From Oscheius tipulae (lineage: Eukaryota > Nematoda > Chromadorea > Rhabditida > Rhabditidae): 64,000 bases of DNA. The notes under the pieces were generated by a model that made no database searches, was not told the DNA's origin, and saw only the letters and a list, made by a program, of their open reading frames with translations. Positions 1 through 10,031 of the stretch are shown here, piece after piece; position 1 is the first letter of the stretch, and every line of letters begins with the position of its first letter. The position numbers and the translations under genes are program-made. The DNA is taken from NCBI GenBank assembly GCA_037178975.1, contig JASJZH010000004.1, forward strand, positions 2,356,001 through 2,420,000, given 5' to 3'.

Positions 1-293
1 GAGAAGTTCTTCAGGTTAGCTCTGCTTTCTATGGTTTACAAAACTGAATTTAGGACGGCTTGATTGACAGGAAGGAGCAGAAGAAAGAAGGTGAAAACGG
101 CGGACACCTTCTCGCTCTGAAAATACAGTTCAATCTTCCGAACGGTGCCTACGCGACTGTGGCTCTTCGACAGGTGACCGGCTACGATATGGGACGAGGC
201 AACATGGCCGAGGCTGGGAAGGTATTGATGGCCGAAGAGACTGCCGCAGACGAGCTCCAGAATGATGGAGAAGTCGCCGAGCCGATCTCCTAG
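1..293 (+). CDS. PUS7/TruD-type pseudouridine synthase, C-terminal end only (partial gene)
   Basis: The last exon runs from an acceptor at 51-53 to a TAG stop at 291-293. The first ~14 bases are probably the end of the previous exon, followed by a short intron. The stretch reading FNLPNGAYATVALRQV matches the C-terminal signature of eukaryotic PUS7 (TruD family), where a 'F-x-LP-x-x-x-YAT-M-A-x-RE' segment ends the catalytic fold. These enzymes isomerise uridine to pseudouridine in tRNA, snRNA and mRNA. The acidic tail of about 38 residues after the motif is not a family feature. The catalytic part lies outside the window, so activity cannot be judged. Confidence 0.6.
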
Positions 294-691
294 ATAATCT
301 AGGCTTGATTTCGTTATTGTTGAATTTTTTTGTTGGTAAATTTTTTCGCTGTGCAGATGGTCATTTGAGTGAGTTGGTTGTTCAGTCACGCACTATTCTT
401 TTTCTTAGCTGTATTGATGCATGTGAATCGGGCAGCCGATTCGTTTCTGACCCGATCTCAATCTAAAATCGAGCCAATTGAACCCAGCAGGCGGGTTCAA
501 ATCGTTCGGGACTGACCATCTTTGGCTATCTTGAACCTGAACAGAGCCGGTCAAAACGCACAAGTTGTGTGACCTCTCTTTCCCACCGAGCATCTAAAGC
601 TATGTCTAAATCGGGAGGTGTGAACCTATTCCTTTTGAAATAACGCTGCTCTTGCATTCTTACTGAACCATCTTTTTCCAGGACCACCAAA
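294..691. other. Intergenic region between the PUS7-like and FBXO7-like genes
   Basis: No coding potential was seen. The region should hold the 3' UTR of the upstream gene and the promoter of the next one. It ends in a strong acceptor-like tract (TTTTTCCAG, 673-681) about 10 bases before the next ATG, consistent with trans-splicing or a 5' UTR intron. Confidence 0.4.
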
Positions 692-1966
692 ATGAGTGAC
701 TCGTCGCCCGAAGAGCTTCTCGACACAGTCAATCGCTATGTTATCAACTTCTTCGATCACAACAAGTTCTCAGTTCGTCTCTTTTTTTGTCAAGAAAATA
801 AATCTTCAGGCTGAAACAATGAATACTTGGCAGACGCCTCTTCATCAAGGAAAGGACTGCCTCTTCCGTCCGCGAGAAGCCATCCCGCAGAATCCATTCT
901 ACCTCCAGCTTTCGATCATGGTCTTCAGAGACCAGAAGACCATTGTGGTCAATGTGCTGCAGCTCAAAGGTGATCATTTTTTATCCAGAAAAAATATCTT
1001 CTAGGTGGTGATCATAGTCTGATAGACAGCTTCCAAGTTTCGCGACACAGGATTGAGGAAGAGGTGAGGGATAAGCTGGCTTCTGTCCTCACAAAAGCTG
1101 GTATGATAAGAACTGGTATTCCCGGTAAAAACTCTAAAACTTTTAGGACTGCTCTCTCTGCCCCAGCTACTACAGATCCGCCTCATTCGAAACAACATCC
1201 TGAAGTACGTGCCGGTCAAGGATTTTCTCAACCTCGAAGCTACCTGCAAATTAGTCAGAGACATTCTTTCTCTTCGAGAAGTCGACCAATTCTACTGGAG
1301 GAAGCAGCTCAAATGGTAACGGTTGTTCCATTTTGCCAACCAGCAAGGTTTTCAGGGATTTCGATAAGGACAAGGAGGATACACAGTCGAGCTATCGCGA
1401 AGCATACAAGCAGGAAGCTATGAAGAAGAAGACCTCATCTTCTGCCTCTTCTTTCCGCGTATTTTTTGTAGTTTTTCTCCGGCCAAAAAGCAGTTCAGAA
1501 TGCCCCCAGAATGGATGATCCGTTGAGAATCTACGATCCGCTGCGTGATGATCGTTTCCTGCCGCGTCGACCTCTTCAGCCGGATCCGATGTGGCCGGAT
1601 CCGTTGAATCCGTTCGGGCCTGGCGTACGGAACCCGAATGGGCCTTTCTGTAAGTTGGGCGGAAACCAAAACTGATGGTTCTTCACACGCGAGATACACT
1701 TGAACCGTTCCTTTCTCTCTCCCCAACTTGAATCGAATTAGCTGTAATTTCTCCCGTGAAAAAGGAACGGGAGTGGACTGGCCTCTTTCTCTTGATCAAA
1801 GAGAGGAAGCGCCGAGAGATGGCTAATTTGCGGTTTTTCAGTCGGAGGACCCGGTACCGGCCCGGAACTGATGCCCGACAGACCTCAACGTATTCCCCAA
1901 CCGCGTGGACCACCAGGAATGGGACCTGCAGGCTGGCCGCAGTTTGATCGAAGCGATTTCATATAG
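692..1966 (+). CDS. FBXO7 / nutcracker-like F-box protein with FP domain and PI31-like C-terminus
   Basis: Seven exons (692-772, 810-969, 1005-1100, 1147-1315, 1344-1458, 1499-1649, 1842-1966) give 298 residues with all phases agreeing. The N-terminal ~110 residues fit the FP (Fbxo7/PI31) dimerisation domain. Next comes an F-box-like helical stretch (about residues 115-170, with LEATCKLVRDIL), then the 'FRDFD...YREAYK' segment that follows the F-box in FBXO7. The C-terminus is rich in Pro, Gly and Asp with DPLR, DPLNPFGPG and GGPGTGP, typical of FBXO7 and proteasome regulator PI31. FBXO7 is the substrate receptor of an SCF ubiquitin ligase and binds PI31; its family acts in proteasome regulation and mitophagy. 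No N-terminal ubiquitin-like domain is seen, as in Drosophila nutcracker. The start is the first ATG after the acceptor at 680-681. A polyadenylation hexamer lies near 2158-2165. PI31 itself is the alternative, but it has no F-box. Confidence 0.75.
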
Positions 1967-3235
1967 TTCCCTTTCCAAACAGTCCCCCTCAACACCTGGC
2001 CTCCCACCCTCTTCGACCCCATTCGCAAGTGTGCATTTTGGATAGGTATCGATTGGGCGCCGTTCCAATCGTCTTCCCTCACCATCTTCTTCTTTTCGCG
2101 TATAGTCGAGTCCTCATAGAATTGTTGTGATTGTACATATTTCTTTGCTTTTTCCCCATAAATAAACGTGTTTTTGTTGAGAAAAAACTCTCGAACTTTG
2201 TTAGGTTTAGCTGCCTCACTGTTTCTCTGTTCATCCTCCTTACTTGGATGCTAATGTACTTTATCTCTTTCCCCCTCTCGATTCCCAGAGTTTTTTTTTC
2301 TTGTCTTCCGAGTCAAAAGCATCCCATTTGCTGGTTGAGCTCTTCCTCTTTCGTTTCTTTGTCTTTTTACCCAGCTTGGCTCAAATATTTTCCCATCACC
2401 AGATCTTTTGAATCCGGTAACTTCCAACCTTGCGCAGCCCCTGTCGTCATCAGCTCGCTCTTCTCCTGGAACAGTTCCAGTTCCCTTCCAATTGACCCCG
2501 TCGCGTGGGCGTCTGTCATTTTCCATTGTGATTCATTTACGGCCCCGCTTACTCACGCCATCTGGACTATTAACCGACCCCAGACGACTCAAACTTTTTC
2601 TCTGGGTCATTTTTGAGCTTCCCATGCAAAAAAGGTAGACAGGTGCACAGTAGATCAGCCAGTTTGTAGGGTGACTGTTTGTAGTCGCCGGTGGCTACTC
2701 AATACGACCTTATTCGCGCGCGGTCTCTCACACACACAGCGACAGCAAAACAGGTCGTTTGCCTTGTATCCCGATTATATTCCACCCCTTATCATCTCTT
2801 CATCATTTCAGCCGCCTCTGGAGATATGATTGTCCTTGTAAATCGTACATCCCGGGTTCAATTTCTTTGAACTTTTTTTTTCTCAGCTACTTTTCCTATA
2901 TTCTTATATCTCTAAAAGACTAGGGGTAATTGAGAAAGCTTTGCATTTGTAAGGTACTTGAATGCAGGACGGGTAGAGTGACAAGTGGATTAGTTCGCGC
3001 AAGTAACCGGCTCACTCTTTCTTCTCCGTTCTTTCACTTTGTCAACGCGTTTCTCTCCTCCAAATTCCTTTTTGGAGAAACGAAAGGAACGCTGTAATCG
3101 CATACAAACCGCATCTTATGTATTGCTAGTCAAAGTGCAGTATTTTTCTCATTAGGAAGATCAGCAATCACCACATTTTTTCATTCCTTTTAAACTTTTT
3201 CATTTACAAATCCGAGTAATCTTCAGGAGGATCTC
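1967..3235. other. Intergenic region, T/C-rich, upstream of the PCTAIRE kinase
   Basis: The left part is the FBXO7-like 3' UTR with AATAAA near 2160. The rest is pyrimidine-rich, with a short CA run near 2731-2740. Open frames such as 2131-2616 translate to low-complexity hydrophobic text and look non-coding. An acceptor-like CTTCAG at about 3220-3225 sits just upstream of the kinase ATG. Confidence 0.35.
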
Positions 3236-6200
3236 ATGAAAAAGCTGAAACGAAGACTTAGTGCTGCGTTCAGCCGAAGAAGCGATCGTCATGTTCAAGA
3301 CTATCGGGCCGACAGCACGACGTACTACGGGAATCCATCACACATCTACTCACAGTCGCCGTCTCGAGCCTGGAGTCTGTCCGACTCGATGAGCCAGCTG
3401 GCGGACAGGTAATAGGCGAAAAAAAATGAAAGATTCTAACTAGAAGTTTTCAGACTGGCTGTGGACGGAGTGATTGTGGAGGAATGTGACCCGTCGGCCA
3501 TGCTACGACGTCCATATGGCGAGACACGGTACAGACATGTGCCTTCCAGAGCTGTCAGTATGTACAATCCTGGTTTGCCGGGAATCTACGGAGATTACCC
3601 TCGTCATCGAGGTGAGTTTACTATCTTGTTGTGAGATAATTAGGACACTCTGAAAAAAAGTGTGTCGCGTCATGCGGTCCCGGCCGGGATGAAAAAAAGT
3701 TGTTCCTCGAGGTATTTCCTCCCAGACTACTTCCCGCTTTGCACTTGTCTCATTCTACTTAAGCCCACTGAGTCGTGAAATAAGATAATTGTTATACTTC
3801 TCGACAGCCATAATTTGTTAGACTATCACCTGTAGCAAGTTAGGGGGTAGTCTGCAGAATCTGCTCTTTTGAGGATCAAAACGGGGGAGTGGGTGCAAAA
3901 GAGGAGAAGAAAGAGTGAAGAATCTCGCGATGCTGTTGATCCATAATTAGCGTATGGACGGCGGCAGGCCTCAGGGGGCTGGGCGATCAATATACTGCTG
4001 CCAGTGAAGGAGTCACACCATGTCGCAGCTCTCCAAATCGGCTACTTTCCATGATTTTGGAGATGAGCAGTCTCTTGAGGCTAACGGTGGAGGAGGAGGA
4101 AGTCCGGCTGAAAACCGTGACCTCCACACACCGCTGGCCTCTGAGAAACGCGGTCGCGCCAATACTCTCTCCAACTGGCTTGGCCAGTTCGTGAGCAAGA
4201 AGAGGAGTCATATGCGGCCTTCCATGTCCATGTCCCTCGGTAAGATTCCTTTTTACCACCCTAGCTTCCTGTTTCTTCTTAGCTTGACCTAGTCCCTGCA
4301 TTTCCTTCTTGCTCTTCCTGAGGTTTCTGTCTTTTTTTGGAGGGTAGTAAGACTGAACCGTGTTTCTTTTTGTATCTACGAAAGTCCTAGCAGTCTATTA
4401 AGACGGACTAATCTCCCGTCTCTATTTTTCCGAGAAGTCCTTCTCAATCGTCGAAAAACCACCTCATTATAAGCTCCCCATCGTTCCAAAATACTTTCAG
4501 CAGAAATTGACTTGAATGCATTCATTAGGAACCCTAGAGTTGTCGTTCCCAATTTGGCTTTTCGTCATTTGACCGTTTGGCGTCATGCTTGCTCTCAATC
4601 CGCGATATTGTATTTCAATGAGGGTCAAGCACACCACCCCCCTAGTCTATTTATGTCAAATCTGTATAAGGAGTCTAATTGTTTACCTAGGCAAGAAATG
4701 TGTGTGTGTCAAAACAGGAGATACTGATTAAATCTTATCCTTTTTTCAGCTGTCGTGCAAGAAACCTCGGTACTTGGCTCGGACGGGGAGAGTCTCGAAG
4801 TCTCGCCATCGACGTCTGATCAGACGCCGACAGGCACAGCGTCGCGATATATCGTCAATGTCAAGATGCGCCCGAAACCGACGAGGAAATGGAGCGAGGA
4901 AGAAATTCAGAAACGACTGTCTCTCCCGGCCGATCTTCGTCTTCCCGTCAGTGTGGTGGAGAAGATGAACCGAACTCCGACCCTCGATCAGCCGCTGACG
5001 AGGAAAAATCGACGGGCCTCATTGGTACGCCTAACTTTTTCAACTGAAGTTGAGGATAATTTGCAGAATGAAATCGGCTTCGGGAAGCTGGAAACGTACG
5101 AGAAGTTGAACAAGCTGGGCGAGGGAACCTACGCGACAGTCTACCGCGGCTACTCGACTCTGACTAACAAATATGTCGCTCTAAAGGTGAGCTTTGCCGT
5201 TTGTTTCGCGAGTTACGTCTGTCTGAAGCCTTTGGTGTATTGCTATATGGCGCCGTTACGGTCCTAGCGGCCCGGGGGACCCTGCGCAAACTTTCGGTCT
5301 AAACAGCACCTATCTTGATTCTTCCGTCATAGTTTTTCCTACAAAACAAGTTCAGGAGATCCGTCTCGAGCAGGAGGAAGGAGCCCCGTGTACAGCTATC
5401 CGGGAAGTCTCCCTATTGAGGAATCTCCGCCACGCCAATGTAGTCACCCTCCACGACATCATTCACACGGATCGACTTCTGACGCTCGTCTTTGAGTACG
5501 TCGATCGCGATCTCAAGCAGTACATGGACCAGTGCAACAACAATATTTGCATGCCGAACATTCGAGTAAAAATCCATCGAAACTCCCCCTAAAACTAGAT
5601 TCTTTAGCTATTTCTGGTGCAGTTGTTACGTGGATTGGCCTATTGCCATCAGCGACGAGTCCTCCATCGAGATCTGAAGCCCCAGAATTTGCTGATTACA
5701 TCGAAAGGAGAGCTGAAATTGGCGGATTTCGGTTTGGCGAGGGCCAAGTCGGTTCCGACAAAAACGTATTCTCACGAAGTCGTCACCTTATGGTATCGGC
5801 CACCCGATGTTCTATTAGGTTCGTTTTCCTCTCTCATTTTCAAAAAATGGGTTCAGGATCGACAGATTACTCGACTCATATCGACATGTGGGGAGTCGGA
5901 TGCATCTTCTTCGAGATGGTCTCAGGCAGAGCTCTTTTTCCCGGATCAACAACGGACGAACAGATAGGCTTGATCTTCAGGTAATTGTACTGTTATTTTG
6001 TCTAAAAAAAAATCATTTGTAGGACACTAGGATTGCCGAATCGTCAGAGACACGCGACAATCTTCCAGAAGCCGGCCTTTGCCCCCTACATACACAAGAA
6101 CTATCATCCGGAGCCACTGATCCGCCAGATTCCCCGTCTCGACTGCGATGGCTACGATCTTCTCATGCGATTTCTGCAGGTGTGTCAGCTTTTTGTCTTT

Positions 6201-6881
6201 TGTCAAAACTTTCGACTGGAAAAAGTCGAAAGTTAAAAACATCGTTAGGTTCCTTCCTCGCAAGACTTTTTCTTCCTTTTCGCATTGAATCCAACGACAA
6301 GCAGAAAGTTCTGTCCCCACAGCTCGCCACGCTTTTGAAACGTTAGACAGGGCAACTGTGGGATGGGACTTAGGGACCCACGAGCCATTTTTTCAGTCGA
6401 AACTGAGTAGTTTTTGTGAATCATTGGCTCGATCTTTTTCTTCGCACTTGGTTCCATTCGAAAGAGTAGCGAAAACAACAAGAATGTTTTTTTTGGCGCC
6501 AAAGTTGGAGAGTAGTTGGCGTCGGCAGGTTTGCATGCAGAGGGCTCCTCGACCTAGCTGGTCAGCATTGCGATCGCTGCTAAACAGACGATAAAACAAA
6601 AGGAATTACGAAAAGACCGTGTGAGTTTCAGTACGAGGGCACTGACAGAATTTCCGCTCGCGATGCCATCCATCATTCCTTCCTTCGTTTCTTCAATACC
6701 AAGGTACAATATTCTTGCTTTTTCGCCACAAAAAACAATTCAGCTGTCCGTCCTGCGAGATGACGAGTCTCTGCTCGACCTGGACGGCATGTTCATTGAA
6801 AAGGAGCAGTCGACGAAAGAATTCCACAGCCATAGCCATTCGCGGGTACATAAAAACAGACGTCAATCGCTCCTCATCTAG
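3236..6881 (+). CDS. pct-1: PCTAIRE-class cyclin-dependent kinase (CDK16/17/18; C. elegans pct-1 type)
   Basis: Ten exons (3236-3408, 3454-3611, 4750-5024, 5067-5186, 5356-5565, 5608-5818, 5857-5980, 6023-6179, 6632-6703, 6744-6881) give 545 residues in frame. The N-terminus MKKLKRRLS matches the start of vertebrate CDK16. The region before the kinase has the family's [11 protein letters not shown] block. The kinase domain shows the glycine loop GEGTYATVY, the diagnostic PCTAIRE helix exactly (about residues 253-259), HRDLKPQN (from about 332), DFG (about 352-354) and WYRPPD. Nothing catalytic is missing. Vertebrate relatives are activated by cyclin Y and act in vesicle transport and neuronal polarity; membership here is clear, the role is inferred. 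The 452-base intron 6180-6631 is unusually long for the gene. A second first exon exists at 4020-4239. Confidence 0.93.
4020..4239 (+). CDS. pct-1: Alternative first coding exon of the PCTAIRE kinase
   Basis: ATG at 4020 opens 73 codons plus one base, ending at a good GTAAG donor in the same phase (1) as exon 2 (ends 3611). Either can join the exon at 4750. An in-frame TGA at 4005-4007 and the lack of a phase-matching acceptor between it and the ATG argue that this is a start exon, not a skipped internal one. It encodes a Gly-rich and basic peptide ([14 protein letters not shown]...) that would replace the first ~110 residues. Sequence logic is good; expression is not shown. Confidence 0.65.
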
Positions 6882-7372
6882 TCCTCTCCTTTCTTCCTGG
6901 CATTTCTTTGTTATTCGGGCGCATTTGTACGGTGTATTTTGTGAGCCTTTAGGCCCCCTATTACGTGAAACCTACTATCAGTTATCTTGTACATTCTTTA
7001 TCTTCTTATCTTAGAAACTCCTCCCTCTTTTTCTCTTTATCTATCATGTTAGGAACGCGTTTTCCGACTGTGATGTGACTTTGTTAGTGACCAATCTCTC
7101 CTCTTTTCACTCCGACGACATTGGTTGTGCATTTTATCTCAAAGTTGTGAGCTGTTGTGTCTTTCTCTCCATATACACATATTTTCTATTCTCTCTCCCT
7201 CCTCAAAAAGCGACGGTGATTCGATCTAGTTCTTACACATATACACTTTGAAATTTGTTTTTTTTCTATGAAGTTTTAAACTCTTGTTCGCAGTTCTGCT
7301 CGTTTCAGCGGTTATGCTCACCAAAAGTATTCATCACAAGATTTGCGTGAACTGTTGAGGCAGTTTTAGAAC
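6882..7372. other. 3' UTR of the kinase and promoter of CSN5
   Basis: T-rich sequence without a convincing open frame. It holds no recognisable RNA gene or repeat. Confidence 0.3.
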
Positions 7373-9411
7373 ATGGAACAGGCTGCCATTGCCCCGTCTA
7401 TTCCGCAAAGAAATTGGGAGGCAGCGAATCAGGTTTGTTTCGCGAGTTTTTAGCTGAAAATATCTCTTTTTTTATTGCTAGGAATAGACTTCCTTTCGTA
7501 AAAGAACTAGTCGGCTATGTCGTCTGGTCGGCGTTTTCACTGAGTACCGAGTCGTCCGTTGTTAAAAAATTCTCCAAAGAGCAAAAGCAATAACTCTTTT
7601 ACAATTAAAGCAATCAAAACAGCAGCTTGTTAACTCAAAAAAACTTTCTTCTTGCATTAGCTTGACTTGTCTCGACAGAAAAGTCCGCAAACATTGTCAA
7701 GTGTTATCCCAGATTAGAGTTGACTTGTGTCGCGCAGACGGACGCGTCTTGCGAATTGTAAAGATAGGATAACATTTGCATAGTGCTGAATCAGGAACTC
7801 TGTTTAGGTAATTTGCAGTAATTGTGTGACCTTGGATTCCTGTTTTCTGACAACTTTCGGATTCATTCAAACCTTTTCGTCTTCACCAGTTGAACCCTTT
7901 TTGTATTGACATATACGGCAGGAGCTGTATCATATAAGTTCAGTATTTTTGACTGGGAAGAGACGGTTATTGTAAAGTTCCGCTTATTTCTTCAAATAAA
8001 ATTAAAAAGTACAACAAACTCTACCCTATTGTGACTATGTTCATCAAGAGCTACTAACCTGTTTGCAGTCTTTACTTACGGTGTCGAAAATCGTGTTGTG
8101 CTCAAAGGTTTGCTCGCTTTGCCTACTTTAGTCCTACTAAATTTTGCTTTTTAGGGTGAAGAAATATTTAGACGAACTGTAGAAAACATATTGGGTCAAG
8201 AAAGTATACAGCGATATGCCTTGAATTCTCAAATAATTAGCAAACATTCAGTGTGGTCTAATGAGACAGAGAAAAACCGAAATGAGCTGTTGAACTCATA
8301 GAAAATTCAAAATTTTCCAGGTCCAGCAGCTCGACTCGATCTACCAATACAATGAGCAGGAGCAGACCGAGATGCGAAATGCGAAACCATGGGAGAAGGA
8401 CCAGCATTTCTTCAAAGAGGTCAAAATCTCGGCCGTAGCCATGCTTAAGATGGTTCTTCATGCGCGACGAGGAGGAAATCTCGAGGTGATGGGACTGATG
8501 CAGGGCCGCATTGAGGGCAATGCCTTCATCGTCATGGATTCGTTTGCCTTGCCTGTAGAGGGGACTGAAACCAGGTTATTTATGCCTTTTTCTAAGCTCA
8601 CTTTTCCTATAATTTAGAGTCAATGCACAGACGCAGGCCTACGAATACATGTCCGTCTTTACCGACATGTGCGACGTGGTCGGGAAGAAGGAGAAGGTCG
8701 TCGGCTGGTATCATTCTCACCCGGGCTATGGCTGTTGGCTGTCCGGTATCGACGTGGCCACACAGGCTTTGAACCAACAGTACCAGGAGCCCTGGGTCGC
8801 AATTGTCATCGATCCGCTGAGGACCATCAGTGCTGGAAAGGTTGGTCTCGTTGCATAAACTAAAAAAATCCACTTTTAGGTAGAAATAGGTGCATTCCGC
8901 ACCTATCCTAAAGGCTACAACCCGCCCGAATCCGAGACTCCTTCCGAATATCAGCCCATCCCGCTGGCCAAGATCGAAGATTTCGGGGTCCATTGCAAGC
9001 AGTACTATTCGCTCGATGTCAGTGTTTTCAAGTCTTCTCTTGGTTCGTTTTCCCGTCTTTTATTCCATTGAGAAACTTCTTCAGACGCTCAAATGTTGAA
9101 CGCTCTGTGGAACACGTACTGGCTGAACACGCTGAGCAGCTCTCCTCTGCTCGTCAATGCCGGCTACGTGAACGACCAAATCCTCGACATGGCTCACAAG
9201 ATCAAAAACGTAGTCTACCCACTTTTTTCCGTTCAAAGGCCTGTCTCAGATCGAAAACAAACATCAACGAGGCGAGAAGGGCAGCGAGATGGGCGAGGCG
9301 CTGATGAAGGTCGTTCACGACGCCAACACCATTACCGACGAGCTGAATTGCGGAATGATCACCGAACATCTCAAGAGGAGGCTTTTCAGTCACAGGTTCG
9401 TCTTTTCTTGA
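7373..9411 (+). CDS. csn-5: COP9 signalosome subunit 5 (JAMM metalloprotease)
   Basis: Six exons (7373-7432, 8321-8574, 8618-8840, 8880-9042, 9085-9209, 9250-9411) give 328 residues, close to the usual ~330. The MPN+ domain is complete: the JAMM motif [14 protein letters not shown] lies at residues 137-150, with zinc ligands His137, His139 and Asp150, and the upstream Glu sits in [10 protein letters not shown]. The enzyme removes NEDD8 from cullins inside the COP9 complex and so regulates SCF-type ligases. The last exon reads straight to TGA at 9409-9411 with a C-terminus as long as in human CSN5. A donor-like site at 9396 could allow a variant tail. The first intron is large (888 bases) and holds a dispersed repeat at 7687-7781. 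Confidence 0.93.
7687..7781. repeat. Dispersed repeat copy 1 (inverted relative to 39983-40076)
   Basis: About 95 bases in the first CSN5 intron match, in reverse complement, 39983-40076 in a CSL intron. Shared blocks include AAGTGTTATCCCAGATTAGA, CAGACGGAC and AATTGTAAAG followed by TAGGATAAC. Identity is about 80 percent by eye. No coding potential or terminal repeat is clear. It is probably a fragment of a short non-autonomous transposon. Confidence 0.6.
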
Positions 9412-10031
9412 CCATAGCCCAGTAGTAATTTACGCGTCGAGACCCAATTGTTTCAAAAATACATTTGAATACTGAGCCAAAGTATTCTTTGTTTTGACTT
9501 GGAAACAGGTGTTACTGCCTGAATAGGCAATTAGATAGTGATCCTGGCTTTCCTATCTGAGCACAAGCAGCCCCATCTTGGGTTTGACAAAAGGGTTAAT
9601 ATGCTATGGTAGCCCGCTAAAAATTGGGTTCTGACACAGAATTATCTGGGTTACGGTAGTTTTTAGTTATACAGAAGTGAACTTCATAATTAAGATGCTG
9701 CGAACACGAATCTGTCGTCGAGTGAAGCCGTCTACCCGATGTCCCATCTACGTGTACTTTATGGGTCTCAACCCTTCGGTATTTCCGCCGTCCCTGTGTT
9801 GTTTGAATTCTGTACACTTTATAAATCTTCTTGATAACAATTGCACTCTTCCAATCGTTATGCATATTTGAGACTGCAGAAATAGGAAATACGGGATAAA
9901 AACACCTAGCCTGATGATCAGTTGCCGTTCGAGTTTCCCGCCTTCGCTCTCGGGTGGGATCCGGACTCGAACCCGCCGTCTGACCCTGTTTCCAGTCCGC
10001 TTTCAATTGTATTCACAACGGCTAGCTAGCC
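9412..10031. other. Intergenic region between CSN5 and the C-type lectin gene
   Basis: No gene was recognised. A 14-base segment (CTGGGTTACGGTAG, 9646-9659) recurs in inverted form at 10869-10882 within the lectin intron. The region 9950-9985 has a tRNA B-box-like sequence on the minus strand, but no A box or stem was found. Confidence 0.3.

Noticed and set aside
692-1966. Assignment to proteasome inhibitor PI31
   Set aside because: The C-terminus fits both, but an F-box-like region in the middle is found in FBXO7 and not in PI31.
2131-2616. 161-codon open frame (plus)
   Set aside because: Pyrimidine-rich low-complexity DNA after a poly(A) site; hydrophobic text without motifs, and overlapping open frames on both strands.
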